64,000 nt of DNA from Bacillota bacterium (GCA_023415635.1 JAEZJV010000079.1:109411-173410), one strand, 5' to 3'; shown: positions 34,818 to 44,880, counted from the stretch's first letter. Program-made: numbers and translations. Notes: generated by a model from the sequence alone, not told the origin.

Positions 34818-37334
34818 ATGCAGGAAAATATTGAATTTACAGAGGAAATGCCAATAATTATAGGCATTCGCAACATTTCTGAGGAGCCGAGACATTGGCA
34901 TAACAGAATTGAAATATTTTTAGTTTTAAGCGGAGACTTAACCCTTGTCGTCGAATCTGAAACGTATCATCTTGCAGAGGATGACATTATTCTGATTAAC
35001 AGCAATCAGGTGCATGAGATTACCAGTAATGATAATGTGACGGTGGTACTTCAGATTGATTATGGATATTTTAAGAAATGGATGGACGAATCTACCTTTT
35101 TTCACTGTAATTCAACGATCTTTCATAATAAGTCCAAATATGTAGAATTAAAAAGAATGATAGCACAGCTGGTATATATTAATTATAACGAAACCGAGCA
35201 TAATGATTTATTATCAATATCACTTGCATATCAGATTGTATTGGAGCTGGTTCGAAATTTTAAGAGCTTTGAGCATAATCAATTCAGTCAGAATCCGAAG
35301 AATTTGATCCGGCTTCGTAGCATCATACAGTATCTCAACAGCAATTATATGGAGAATATAACTCTTGAGCAGATTGCCGAAAAGGAGTTTTTATCACCAT
35401 CTTACTTTTCTCATTTTTTTAAGGTCAATATGGGAGTAAGCTTCTTTAACTACCTGACAGGCATCCGTATGAACCATGCGGTAAACGACCTGCTCACATC
35501 CAATCTTACCATGGAACAAATCGCAGCCAATAATGGGTTTGCAAATTCCCGTTACTTTGTAGATTGTTTTAAGAAGAAATATGGGATGCTTCCGAGAGAA
35601 TATCGCAAGGGGCATAAGCAGGAGGTTAAGACACGTACCACGAATACCCTCAGTCCGGCTTATTATAAAGGATACCTTGTCATGGAACAGCTGGACTACC
35701 TAAATAAACTCGGTGAATATCTGGACATGAAGAATATTAAGAAACCAGGAAATATTATGGCCAGTGTTCCATGTAAATCTGTCGAAATAAATTCTGTATT
35801 GAATAAGAAAAGACTCAGACATTATTTTAAAACCTTCACCGGTGTCGGGAGAGCCAAGGAGCTTTTGATGGAAGAGGTAAGAAGCGAGCTCGCGACACTG
35901 CAAAGGGAGGTTGGTTTTCGGTATGTCAAATTTCATGGTATCCTCGATGATTCGATGATGCTTTATAATGAGGACCGATCAGGGAACCCTTATCTGACCT
36001 TTCATTATGTGGATGAAATATTGGATTTTTTGATGTCCATAAATCTAAAACCGTTGATCCAGTTTTCCTTTATGCCAAAGCTATTAGCAAAGGATCCATC
36101 CAATACGATATTTTATCACCCATCCATCATAAGTGAGCCAAACAACAAAGATAACTGGAGGTTCCTGATTTCGGGGTTAACCAGACATTTTATAGAGCGC
36201 TACGGCTTGGAGGAGGTAAGAAGCTGGTTATTTACCTTCTGGAATGTACCATATAAATCCTATTTCTTCGGTTTTGATACGGATGATACGGTTTTTGAAT
36301 TATATAAGATAACCTATGAATGTGTAAAGAATTGCGATAGTCACCTAATTTTTGGGGCCCCTTCCTATGGTTCGATTGACTTTACCATAAGAGAATACTA
36401 TGATTTTCTGGAGCAATGCTTTCAAAGCGATTATCCTCCGGACTTCTATAATATTCACTGTTACCCTGTTAAGACGTCCAATACGAACGAATTAGCCACC
36501 CTGGGAGAAAGCACCGTAAGGAATGAGAACAGTGATAAGATGATACTATCCGAGGATCCTGATTATCTGGCATCCACACTTAATTACGTAAAGGAAAGAC
36601 TGGTTAAATATCCCAAGCTTCCTATTTATATTACCGAATGGGCTTCTTCTGCTTCTCATCGAGACTGGTTGAATGATACTTGTTACCGCTCTGCCTTTAT
36701 CGTGAAAAATATACTTGAGAATTATGATGAGGTGAATAGCTTCGGTAACTGGTGTCTTTCTGACACGCTGGAGGAGCTGCCGTATGATAATGAGCTGTTT
36801 CATGGGGAAATCGGCCTGTTTGCATACCATGGGATTAAGAAGCCGGCTTATTATGCTTATACCTTCTTGAATAAGCTGTTGGATATCCTAGTTGACAGCG
36901 GGAAGGGATATTTTGTAACGACAAACGGAAGAGGAGATTATGTCATTCTTCTATATAATTATATCCATATATCTCCGTTATATAGTCAGGGTATCCTATT
37001 TAATGTAACGTTCCTGGAACGATATAATGCCTTTGTCAATTCCGATTCCTGCGATTTTGAATTTACACTGACGAACATCGAGAATGGAAAATATATTATG
37101 ACGGAGCAGATTGTCAACAGGGAGCATGGCTCAGCCTTCGATGAATGGGTACGGATGGGAGCGCTGCCTTTGACATCAAAGGAAGAAATTGATATTTTGA
37201 AGGGGCGTTCTATGCCACTGGTAAATAAGGCACAGAGTAAGGTTGATAATAATAATATTACATATTATGCTGAACTAAAGCCGCATGAAATTAGATTAAT
37301 AATTATAAAGAAGCAATTTGATCCGGAGCTTTAG
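34818..37334 (+). CDS. AraC-type regulator fused to a degenerate GH39 domain
   Basis: This 838-residue protein combines a cupin sensor domain (residues about 20-100, HWHNRIEIFLVLSGD), an AraC double helix-turn-helix (about 165-265, ITLEQIAEKEFLSPSYFSHFFK, then TMEQIAANNGFANSRYF) and a long C-terminal domain (about 290-838) of the GH39 beta-xylosidase family. The GH39 nucleophile is kept (E607 in YITEWASS), but the acid/base glutamate of the usual WNEP motif is a valine (V477, in FWNVP). The domain should bind sugar without cutting it. It is divergent from the importer operon, which it probably controls in response to xylo- or related oligosaccharides. The start has GGGAGG nine bases upstream. 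Confidence 0.85.
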   Translation: MQENIEFTEEMPIIIGIRNISEEPRHWHNRIEIFLVLSGDLTLVVESETYHLAEDDIILINSNQVHEITSNDNVTVVLQIDYGYFKKWMDESTFFHCNSTIFHNKSKYVELKRMIAQLVYINYNETEHNDLLSISLAYQIVLELVRNFKSFEHNQFSQNPKNLIRLRSIIQYLNSNYMENITLEQIAEKEFLSPSYFSHFFKVNMGVSFFNYLTGIRMNHAVNDLLTSNLTMEQIAANNGFANSRYFVDCFKKKYGMLPREYRKGHKQEVKTRTTNTLSPAYYKGYLVMEQLDYLNKLGEYLDMKNIKKPGNIMASVPCKSVEINSVLNKKRLRHYFKTFTGVGRAKELLMEEVRSELATLQREVGFRYVKFHGILDDSMMLYNEDRSGNPYLTFHYVDEILDFLMSINLKPLIQFSFMPKLLAKDPSNTIFYHPSIISEPNNKDNWRFLISGLTRHFIERYGLEEVRSWLFTFWNVPYKSYFFGFDTDDTVFELYKITYECVKNCDSHLIFGAPSYGSIDFTIREYYDFLEQCFQSDYPPDFYNIHCYPVKTSNTNELATLGESTVRNENSDKMILSEDPDYLASTLNYVKERLVKYPKLPIYITEWASSASHRDWLNDTCYRSAFIVKNILENYDEVNSFGNWCLSDTLEELPYDNELFHGEIGLFAYHGIKKPAYYAYTFLNKLLDILVDSGKGYFVTTNGRGDYVILLYNYIHISPLYSQGILFNVTFLERYNAFVNSDSCDFEFTLTNIENGKYIMTEQIVNREHGSAFDEWVRMGALPLTSKEEIDILKGRSMPLVNKAQSKVDNNNITYYAELKPHEIRLIIIKKQFDPEL

Positions 37335-37349
37335 TATGATTAAGAAGAC

Positions 37350-37387
37350 AAGCAGGGAAAAAGGAGTTGATTTTTCCCTGCTTTGTA
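37350..37387 (+). terminator. Terminator of the AraC-GH39 gene
   Basis: AAGCAGGGAAAAA (37350-37362) pairs perfectly with TTTTTCCCTGCTT (37371-37383) with an eight-base loop, followed by TGTATT. Confidence 0.8.
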
Positions 37388-37480
37388 TTAATATAGGTTA
37401 TATGGTAATAATTTAGACAACGGATGGCGTAGAGCACTCACAGAGAGTTCGAACTACCCTTACGAGAGGAAGGAAAGAAC

Positions 37481-38260
37481 TTGAAGATAGGAATATTTGA
37501 TTCGGGTATCGGCGGACTCACAGTCCTTCATCAGGCAATGCTTACCTTACCCAAGGAGGATTTTATCTATTATGCGGATACCGACAATGTACCATACGGA
37601 ACCAAGAGCAGGGCTGAGATTATCGGTTATGTGGATCAGGCCGTCGAATTTCTGGTTAAAAGGGGAGTGAAGGCAGTCGTTATCGCCTGTAATACGGCGA
37701 CCAGTGCTGCCATTGACTATATACGGGGAAAATATTCACTTCCGATTCTGGGAATGGAACCGGCCATAAAGCCTGCAGTGAAAAGGTGCAATGGAAAAAG
37801 GGTAATGGTAATTGCTACTCCGCTTACAGTAAAGGAAGAAAAGCTTCATAATCTGATACAACAGATAGATGACGAACATATTGTTGATCTTCTTCCGATG
37901 CCGGGTCTTGTAACCTTTGCAGAAGCAGGTTGTTTTGACAGCGATGAGGTTGAGGAGTATCTAAGAAGGGAATTTATGGGATATGAGCTTGGAGAGTATT
38001 CTGCATTGATCCTTGGTTGTACACATTTTAATTATTTCAAGGATACCTACCGTAGAATTTTTCCAAAGGATGTAGCTTTTATAGATGGAAGTGTGGGAAC
38101 GGTCAACTATCTGAAACGTATCCTCGAGGATAAAGGTCTCTTGGAAACGAACCAGGGTACGGTTGAATATTATACTTCCGGAAGAAGGATTACAGATTGT
38201 GAACAGCTTCAACGGATGGAGCTGCTTCATAAAAAACTTGAGCAAATGTTAAAACTCTAA
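37481..38260 (+). CDS. murI: Glutamate racemase
   Basis: This 259-residue enzyme makes D-glutamate from L-glutamate for peptidoglycan. Both catalytic cysteines are present, C70 in ACNTATS and C180 in LGCTHF, with the N-terminal substrate motif FDSGIGGLTV and YADTDNVPYG. The start is TTG at 37481, seven bases after an AGGAAGGAA-type ribosome site. It is a single gene between two terminators. Confidence 0.96.
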   Translation: MKIGIFDSGIGGLTVLHQAMLTLPKEDFIYYADTDNVPYGTKSRAEIIGYVDQAVEFLVKRGVKAVVIACNTATSAAIDYIRGKYSLPILGMEPAIKPAVKRCNGKRVMVIATPLTVKEEKLHNLIQQIDDEHIVDLLPMPGLVTFAEAGCFDSDEVEEYLRREFMGYELGEYSALILGCTHFNYFKDTYRRIFPKDVAFIDGSVGTVNYLKRILEDKGLLETNQGTVEYYTSGRRITDCEQLQRMELLHKKLEQMLKL

Positions 38261-38276
38261 TATTTCATCCTTCAGT

Positions 38277-38326
38277 CCTCGCCTGATGCAGATGATATGC
38301 TGCATCAGGCGAGGGATTTTATTTTA
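38277..38326 (+). terminator. Terminator of murI
   Basis: CCTCGCCTGATGCAG (38277-38291) pairs perfectly with CTGCATCAGGCGAGG (38300-38314), followed by GATTTTATTTTA. The next 200 bases hold a CCTCC-A-GGAGG palindrome (38391-38401) and a TATAAT (38490-38495) that could be the -10 of the Crp-like gene. Confidence 0.9.
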
Positions 38327-38550
38327 GCTTAATATAGTAATGTTATTGATCTGGAGAAGTAAGCTGATTGCTACGGTTCTGATGGTAACCTCCAGGAGGA
38401 TATTCTGGATAGGCTTTCAGCCTGCAGGGTATGAAAGTAATTATTTCGGGAATAGCAGTCTGTAACTATGCAAACTCTACGAAATAAGATATAATCTATA
38501 TAAAAATAATTGCATCAGATAGAGTCAATAAAAGATTGGAGGGAAGTTTA

Positions 38551-39234
38551 TTGTCTTTGACAAGAGAAGATGAAAGCTTCATGAGTGATACACTTGAATT
38601 TTGGAAGGAACTTACCGAACCACAGAAGCAGATGCTTACGGAAGCAGTCATGATCAAAAATTTATCTGCCGGTGAAGCCATGCACAGTAATTCTGAACAC
38701 TGCTCCGGATTATTCCTAATCCGCTCCGGTCAGGTAAGGGCTTATATCCTATCGGAATCAGGTAAGGAGATAACGCTCTACCGTCTGTTTGACAGAGATG
38801 TCTGTATCTTTTCTGCTTCCTGCATCATGAAGAACATAACCTTTGATATTTATGTGGAGGTGGAGAAAAATACGAAAGCCTACCTGATCCCGACTGCAGT
38901 GTTTCGTAAGCTATCCGAGGTATCCCTGCCAATTCAGGTATTTACGAATAATCTGATGGCCTCGCGATTTTCTGATGTCATGTGGATTATGGAACAGGCA
39001 CTATTTACCAGCTTTGACAAGAGATTGGCATCCTTTCTTCAGGAGCAGATGGTGATCGAGGGAAGCGTTATTCTGGAGATTACTCACGAGAAGATAGCGG
39101 CACATCTGGGAACAGCTCGAGAGGTAGTAACCAGGATGTTAAAGTATTTTCAGAATGACGGTATTGTAGCCTTAAGCCGCGGAACAATTGAGATTCTCAA
39201 TGAGGAGAAACTCAGAAAGCTGGTTGACGGCTGA
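38551..39234 (+). CDS. Crp/Fnr family transcriptional regulator
   Basis: This protein of about 227 residues has a cyclic-nucleotide-binding-like domain (about 20-115, SGLFLIRSGQVRAYILSESGKEITLYRL) and a Crp-type helix-turn-helix near 170-215 (TREKIAAHLGTAREVVTRMLKYF region). One or two cysteines in the sensor part (DVCIFSASC) may bind haem or iron-sulphur, or be redox active. I chose the TTG at 38551, seven bases after GGAGGG; the longest frame starts inside that ribosome site. A second possible start is ATG 38581. The signal is unknown. Confidence 0.88.
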   Translation: MSLTREDESFMSDTLEFWKELTEPQKQMLTEAVMIKNLSAGEAMHSNSEHCSGLFLIRSGQVRAYILSESGKEITLYRLFDRDVCIFSASCIMKNITFDIYVEVEKNTKAYLIPTAVFRKLSEVSLPIQVFTNNLMASRFSDVMWIMEQALFTSFDKRLASFLQEQMVIEGSVILEITHEKIAAHLGTAREVVTRMLKYFQNDGIVALSRGTIEILNEEKLRKLVDG

Positions 39235-39319
39235 GCCACCCGATATTTCGGAAAGCTAAGAGGGATTGATGTCTGGCTATCCTTCACATAAGAAAGTGCA
39301 TGCAGGAATGAGGAGTATT

Positions 39320-39997
39320 ATGGATAAACCGATAAAAGAGCGGCTGGCTGAGCTGGCCGAGGAAAAATACAGAAGCTTTACTTCCTCCCTCACTCCGGGG
39401 AAGGAGAATATACTTGGAGTACGGATACCGGCTCTTCGTAAGCTGGCGAAGGAAATCGTAAAGGGTGACTGGAGAAGGTATCTTTTTGAAGCAGAGGAGG
39501 ATTCCATGGAGGAGCTTCTGCTGCAGGGAATGGTAATCGGTTATTGTGACGCCGAGCTTGAGGAGGTGCTTCAGCTATCTGCACGCTTTATTCCAAAGAT
39601 TGATTGCTGGCCGGTTTGTGACAGCTTCTGCACAGGTCTCAAGATAACGATAGAGAACAAAGAACGTGTATGGAGCTTTATTAAGCCTTACCTTGAAGCG
39701 GATCGGGAATATGAAATCCGCTTCGGAGTAGTGATGCTATTGTATTATTTGCAGGAGGAGTATGCACCTCTGGCATTTGCATATTTTAACAAAATTAAGC
39801 ATGAGGGCTATTATGTCAAGATGGCAGTTGCCTGGGTACTGTCCATGTACTTTGTAAAGCTGCCGGAGCTTACTATGGAGTATCTAGAGAATAATGAGCT
39901 TGATAAATTCACATATAATAAAGCACTGCAAAAAATAACCGAATCTTTAAAGGTAGAGCCTGATACTAAAAAGCTAATCAAAAGTATGAAAAGATGA
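39320..39997 (+). CDS. AlkD-like DNA alkylation repair protein
   Basis: This HEAT-like repeat protein of about 225 residues belongs to the AlkC/AlkD glycosylase superfamily, which removes alkylated bases from DNA. The motif GVRIPALRKLAKEI and the repeat helices IDCWPVCDSFC and EIRFGVVMLLYYL match the family. The catalytic aspartate is expected in the segment around D-C-W-P (IDCWPVCD). I chose ATG 39320 with GAGGAG just upstream; an ATG at 39269 would add 17 residues. It lies 85 bases after the Crp-like gene on the same strand. Confidence 0.85.
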   Translation: MDKPIKERLAELAEEKYRSFTSSLTPGKENILGVRIPALRKLAKEIVKGDWRRYLFEAEEDSMEELLLQGMVIGYCDAELEEVLQLSARFIPKIDCWPVCDSFCTGLKITIENKERVWSFIKPYLEADREYEIRFGVVMLLYYLQEEYAPLAFAYFNKIKHEGYYVKMAVAWVLSMYFVKLPELTMEYLENNELDKFTYNKALQKITESLKVEPDTKKLIKSMKR

Positions 39998-40098
39998 CAG
40001 GTTACTATGGAATAATCGTCTAGTTGACAGGGAATTTGCAGAAGCGTAAAATATTACGTAAGAGTATTACGAAGCTACATACGACAAGGAGGTTTGCG

Positions 40099-41703
40099 AT
40101 GAAGTTAACATTTTTAGGTGCGGCTCACGAGGTGACCGGCAGCTGTTATTTTCTTGAGGCTTGCGGCAAAAATATACTGATTGACTGTGGTATGGAGCAG
40201 GGAAGGGATACCTATGAGAATCAGGAGATCCCGGTCTTATCCGCGAATATAGACGCAGTCCTGCTGACCCATGCACATATGGATCACTCAGGTAAGCTGC
40301 CTCTCCTTGTCAGGGAAGGCTTCCGTGGTGATATTCATGCAACCTCGGCAACCAGCGCTTTATGTAACATCATGCTTCGTGACAGTGCTCATATCCAGTT
40401 AGCTGAAGCAGAGTGGAAGAGCAGGAAGGGAAGGCGTTCCGGAGATAAACAGGCTGAGCCTCTCTATACCATGGAAGATGCGCTCACAACCATCAGAAGA
40501 TTTGTAGCGCATGAATATTCTGTTAAGTTTACCTTATATGAGGGTATTGAGGTAAGATTCACAGATGTCGGACATCTGTTAGGCTCCGCCAGCATCGAGC
40601 TTTGGATCACCGAGAATGATGTTACAAAGAAGGTGGTATTCTCTGGAGATATCGGTAACTTAAACCAGCCGTTGATCAAGGATCCCCAGTATATTAAGGA
40701 GGCTGACTATGTGATCATGGAGTCCACCTACGGGGATAGAAACCATGGTGAGAGTCCTGATTACGTAGGGGAATTGACAGAAATTATCCAGTCTACTCTT
40801 GACCGTGGCGGGAACCTTGTAATCCCCTCCTTTGCAGTTGGCAGAACACAGGTTTTATTATATTATATTAGAAGGATTAAGGATGAAGGTCTGATAAGGG
40901 GACACGGTAATTTTAAAGTTTATGTGGATAGTCCCCTGGCTGTAGAAGCCACTCAGATATTCCGTGATTATATGATAGGCTATTTTGACGAGGATGCAAT
41001 GGGTCTGGTGAATAAAGGGATTAATCCTCTTTCCTTTCCCGGACTTAAAACCTCAATCACCTCTGATGAATCCAAGGCAATCAATTTTGACGAGGACCCG
41101 AAGATTATTATTTCGGCAGCAGGTATGTGTGATGCAGGAAGAATTCGGCACCACCTGAAGCATAATCTGTGGAGGGAGGATAGCACGATACTTTTTGTGG
41201 GACATCAGTCCATAGGAACGCTGGGGCGCATCATACTTGATGGAGCGACTGAAGTCAAGCTGTTCGGTGAGACGATCTCAGTAGCTGCTCAGATCAGGCA
41301 GCTGACCGGTGTCAGCGGTCATGCGGATAAGAATGGATTGACAAAATGGCTGACCAGCTATGAAAAGAAGCCGGAGAAGGTATTTGTAGTGCATGGCGAT
41401 GACCGGGTATGCGATATCTTTACCGATTATATCAGTACTGAGCTTGGCTATCAGGCAGTTGCACCCTATAGTGGTATGGTGTATGATCTTGTTCGCAATG
41501 CTATCGTTATGCAAGGAGTGAAGACGCCTGTTGAGCCGAAGGAGGCTGTTGCTTCGAGTAAGGGGGATACCGTATTCGAGCGCTTGGTGCTTGCGGGCAA
41601 ACGCCTTGCAGCTGTAATTCAGCGTAATAGGGGCGGTGCGAATAAAGACCTGGCAAAATTTACGAGCCAAATTAATTCTCTCTGTGATAAATGGGACCGA
41701 TAG
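40099..41703 (+). CDS. MBL-fold beta-CASP RNA nuclease (YSH1/CPSF-like)
   Basis: This 534-residue metallo-beta-lactamase-fold protein has the zinc motif HAHMDHSG, later the histidine in DVGHLLGSA and the aspartate in FSGDIGN, then the beta-CASP module (MESTYGDR, FAVGRTQVLLYY, ISAAGMCDAGRIRHHL) and C-terminal HGD and SGHAD motifs. Relatives cut RNA in the cytoplasm as endo- or exonucleases. A tail of about 70 residues ends it. The start is ATG 40099, seven bases after AAGGAGG; the frame is open upstream to 40024 but without a ribosome site. Confidence 0.93.
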   Translation: MKLTFLGAAHEVTGSCYFLEACGKNILIDCGMEQGRDTYENQEIPVLSANIDAVLLTHAHMDHSGKLPLLVREGFRGDIHATSATSALCNIMLRDSAHIQLAEAEWKSRKGRRSGDKQAEPLYTMEDALTTIRRFVAHEYSVKFTLYEGIEVRFTDVGHLLGSASIELWITENDVTKKVVFSGDIGNLNQPLIKDPQYIKEADYVIMESTYGDRNHGESPDYVGELTEIIQSTLDRGGNLVIPSFAVGRTQVLLYYIRRIKDEGLIRGHGNFKVYVDSPLAVEATQIFRDYMIGYFDEDAMGLVNKGINPLSFPGLKTSITSDESKAINFDEDPKIIISAAGMCDAGRIRHHLKHNLWREDSTILFVGHQSIGTLGRIILDGATEVKLFGETISVAAQIRQLTGVSGHADKNGLTKWLTSYEKKPEKVFVVHGDDRVCDIFTDYISTELGYQAVAPYSGMVYDLVRNAIVMQGVKTPVEPKEAVASSKGDTVFERLVLAGKRLAAVIQRNRGGANKDLAKFTSQINSLCDKWDR

Positions 41704-41724
41704 ATAGAATAGAAGACAAAATAC

Positions 41725-41763
41725 AGGTATTTCCAAGGATTGATGCAAGTCCAGGAAATACCT
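41725..41763 (+). terminator. Probable terminator of the nuclease gene
   Basis: AGGTATTTCC (41725-41734) pairs perfectly with GGAAATACCT (41754-41763). Inner GGATT/AGTCC can also pair. The tract after it is ATATTTA, so termination may be weak. Confidence 0.5.
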
Positions 41764-41864
41764 ATATTTAGTCATACTACAGGAGATATTAGACAGGAGA
41801 ATACTTTCGCCGAAACTATCCCAGGCAGGATCACAGAAACAAATGGCTATATTTGGAGGTTATT

Positions 41865-43847
41865 TTGGACAGACAAAAATTACTGGAATACTATAATTTA
41901 TTTTCGACCATTGAATTTGAAACGACGAATTGCTATCTGGGGAATGATTTGGGTGCTGTTTGGACAAAGAAGGCCACACATTTTCGGGTGTGGGCTCCGA
42001 CGGCCTCCCAGGTCATGATTAATTTGTACCGAACCGGTGATGAGGAGGATCTCTTTAGCAGTATTCCGATGTTCATGGAAGCAAAGGGAACCTGGGTTAC
42101 CTCTGTTGAAGGTGATTTGAATGGAACCTATTATACCTACTCAGTAACCGTGGGCGGTGAGACAAATACTGCAGTTGATCCCTACGCCAGAGCTGTCGGA
42201 GTAAACGGGGATCGTGGGATGGTCATTGATCTGGCTTCAACTGACCCTATCGGTTTTCGGGAGGAAGCACGACCCGAATTCAATAATGCTACGGACGCTG
42301 TTATTTATGAGCTTCATATCAGGGATTTTTCTTCGGATAAAAGCTCAGGTATGAAGAATGTGGGTAAGTATCTCGCATTTACAGAGAGCGGAACAAAAAA
42401 TGAGTTCGGAGACTCAACCGGTATTGATTACTTGAAGGAGCTTGGAATCACTCATGTACATCTCCTGCCGGCCTTTGATTACCAGTCCGTGGATGAAACA
42501 AGACTGATGGAGGAACAGTTTAATTGGGGCTATGATCCAAAAAACTATAATGTTCCTGAAGGGTCCTATTCAACTGACCCTTACCATGGGGAGGTTCGGG
42601 TCAAAGAGTTCAAGCAGATGATCCAGGCTTTACATCGGAACGGTATTCGGGTTATCATGGATGTGGTCTATAATCATACGATGGAAGGGGAAAGCTCCAA
42701 TCTGAATAGGATCGTGCCTGGATATTATTATAGGCTGACACCGGAGGGATATTTCTCCAATGCCTCCGGCTGCGGTAATGAGACTGCTTCGGAACGTGCC
42801 ATGATGCGTAAGTTTATGATAGATTCCTTAGTATACTGGGTGAAGGAGTATCATATTGACGGCTTCCGTTTTGATTTGATGGGTGTTCATGATATCCAGA
42901 CAATGAATGAAATTAGAAGAGTGCTGGATGAAATTGATCCCAGTCTTCTGGTATATGGAGAAGGTTGGACAGGAGGCTTGTCCCCTTTGCCTGACTGGAA
43001 GAGGGCTTTGAAGAACAATATGAAAGATATGAGTCATGGAATTGCCGCCTTTAGTGATAATCTCCGTGATACGATTAAGGGAAATGTCTTCAATGGCAGC
43101 GAACAAGGGTATGTGAATGGCAGGAATGGACTTGAGGAGGCTATCAAATTCGGGGTGACCGCCGCTACCTGGCATCAGGATGTGGATTATGGCAGAGTGG
43201 TCTATTGTTCGAATACTCCTTGGGCGGCGGAACCAACACAAGCTGTGAATTATATCTCTGCCCATGATAATTATACCCTTTGGGATAAGCTTACGATCTC
43301 CAGTCCAGAGGACAGACGTGAAAACCGGGTGAAGATGAATATGCTTGCGGCAGCTATCGTATTGACCTGCCAGGGCATCCCTTTTTTTCAGGCAGGGGAG
43401 GAATTTCTTCGAAGCAAACCGTTGAACAGGGAGGGAACAGTCTTCGATCATAACAGCTACAGATCGCCGGATATCATCAACAGTCTGAAGTGGAATCAAC
43501 GCTCCGTAAATAAAGAGGTGGTGAATTATTATAAAGGGCTGATTGAATTCCGTAAACAGCACAGGGCTTTACGTATGACGAAGGCAGAGGAAGTCAGAGC
43601 TCATCTCAGGTTTCTGGAATGGTCTCAGCCCAATGTTGTATCCTTTCTGATATCGGAGGAGATGGAAGGAGATCTTTGTGTAATCTATAATGCAAATCGG
43701 GATACCAGAACCATAAAAATACCGGAGAGTAATTGGGGTGTATATGTAAAAGGAATGAGAGCCGGTACAAAAGCATTAGAATACCTCCAGGGAGGGTATG
43801 TCAATGTAGAGGCAATTTCTTCGCTTATCCTGGTCGCTGAGCCATGA
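41865..43847 (+). CDS. pulA: Type I pullulanase (GH13)
   Basis: This 660-residue enzyme hydrolyses alpha-1,6 links in pullulan, glycogen or branched maltodextrins. An N-terminal CBM48-like domain (about 35-130, FRVWAPTASQVMINLY) precedes the GH13 barrel with the type I marker YDPKNYNVPEGSYS. Conserved region II is DGFRFDLMG with the nucleophile aspartate, region III has the acid glutamate in YGEGW, and region IV reads YISAHDN. No signal peptide, so it acts inside. I chose the TTG at 41865, five bases after GGAGGT; the longest frame opens with a TTG that overlaps this ribosome site. Confidence 0.93.
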   Translation: MDRQKLLEYYNLFSTIEFETTNCYLGNDLGAVWTKKATHFRVWAPTASQVMINLYRTGDEEDLFSSIPMFMEAKGTWVTSVEGDLNGTYYTYSVTVGGETNTAVDPYARAVGVNGDRGMVIDLASTDPIGFREEARPEFNNATDAVIYELHIRDFSSDKSSGMKNVGKYLAFTESGTKNEFGDSTGIDYLKELGITHVHLLPAFDYQSVDETRLMEEQFNWGYDPKNYNVPEGSYSTDPYHGEVRVKEFKQMIQALHRNGIRVIMDVVYNHTMEGESSNLNRIVPGYYYRLTPEGYFSNASGCGNETASERAMMRKFMIDSLVYWVKEYHIDGFRFDLMGVHDIQTMNEIRRVLDEIDPSLLVYGEGWTGGLSPLPDWKRALKNNMKDMSHGIAAFSDNLRDTIKGNVFNGSEQGYVNGRNGLEEAIKFGVTAATWHQDVDYGRVVYCSNTPWAAEPTQAVNYISAHDNYTLWDKLTISSPEDRRENRVKMNMLAAAIVLTCQGIPFFQAGEEFLRSKPLNREGTVFDHNSYRSPDIINSLKWNQRSVNKEVVNYYKGLIEFRKQHRALRMTKAEEVRAHLRFLEWSQPNVVSFLISEEMEGDLCVIYNANRDTRTIKIPESNWGVYVKGMRAGTKALEYLQGGYVNVEAISSLILVAEP

Positions 43848-43959
43848 ATATATCATAATCTATTCTGTCTGCAATAGAGCTGCGGATGTTCTGTCCTCAT
43901 ACGCTTCGGTATCGGAGTCTGTTGAGGCATTATCATAGTTCAAAAAAAGGAGGAGGATT

Positions 43960-44880
43960 ATGGAATATATCGTGAGATATTGTCCGAAATGTCAGGGTGA
44001 GCTTCATATCCCGGATAGCTTGAGCGAATGTATCTGTTTGTACTGCGGAGAGAACGTCAGCTTCAGAGTGGCCGACAGCTTAGATACAAGATCTGAGAAT
44101 GAACTGACCGCGGAATATGATAAGGCAATTTCTGAGCTTGGCTTACTCTTTCAGGGGCATGAACGCATTATACCGCAATTTACCAATGGTACGTACGCGA
44201 AAAGCTTTCAGGAGTATCTAAAGGCAGGGGAGAGAGTGCTGCGACCAATTGAGCAGTATGCAGCTTTTTCAGGGAAGGATGAGGAGGTAGTGGAACGGGT
44301 CACCCGCGAACTTCTTTCACTTCTGGGGCAGGAGATTAATAATACAAAAACTACGCTGGGAGGCCCTACCAAAGGCAGAATCATTGAAGAATACAGACTT
44401 TTTTTAACAGTCTATATGATACCGATGATCAGATATTTAAAACTGCCCTTCAGCGAGGCTTTGGCTGATGCGATTATCAATGGCTGGTGCAGGGAGCATC
44501 CCAAATTCCAATTCAGCAAGGGTTCGTATGAGGATTTAAGCAGTGGCTTTAAGCAAAAGCTGTGCTTTATCACCACCGCAGTCTGCAGGGCAATGGATAA
44601 GGCTGATGATTGCTATGAATTGAATGCATTTCGCAGCTTCAGGGATGAATATCTGAGCAGTACGGAGCATGGAAAGGCATTGATTGAGGAATATTATAGG
44701 ATAGCACCAGCGATCGTTGCATACCTTAATCTTTGCACGGAATATCAATTACGTTATCGACAGCTGTGGTCGGACTATTTACTGCCATGCCTTCAGGCTA
44801 TCGAGGACGGCAGATATACAGATTGCGAACGCTTCTATACCCATATGGTATGTGTTTTAAAGGAGGAACTGCTTATTTGA
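43960..44880 (+). CDS. Zinc-ribbon protein with C-terminal CFI-box
   Basis: This 306-residue protein opens with a zinc ribbon (CPKCQ at residues 8-12 and CLYCG near 28). The middle, about 50-200, is a helical region with no recognised fold. Near residue 205 it has CFITTAVCR followed by FRSFRDEYLSS and YYRIAPAIVAYL, the pattern of the CFI-box domain found at the C end of various bacterial proteins. No signal peptide or clear membrane helix. AGGAGG precedes ATG 43960. Function unknown; neighbours give no hint. Confidence 0.7.
   Translation: MEYIVRYCPKCQGELHIPDSLSECICLYCGENVSFRVADSLDTRSENELTAEYDKAISELGLLFQGHERIIPQFTNGTYAKSFQEYLKAGERVLRPIEQYAAFSGKDEEVVERVTRELLSLLGQEINNTKTTLGGPTKGRIIEEYRLFLTVYMIPMIRYLKLPFSEALADAIINGWCREHPKFQFSKGSYEDLSSGFKQKLCFITTAVCRAMDKADDCYELNAFRSFRDEYLSSTEHGKALIEEYYRIAPAIVAYLNLCTEYQLRYRQLWSDYLLPCLQAIEDGRYTDCERFYTHMVCVLKEELLI

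Noticed and set aside
37447..37456. GTTCGAACT resembling a tRNA T-loop upstream of murI
   Set aside because: No acceptor, D or anticodon stems can be built around it.
38384..38467. 27-codon frame between murI and the Crp-like gene
   Set aside because: No ribosome site and no known small protein pattern.
42828..43562. Long antisense open frame (244 codons) inside the pullulanase gene
   Set aside because: It lies opposite well conserved GH13 motifs, has no ribosome site and no recognisable protein signature; it is a shadow of pulA.
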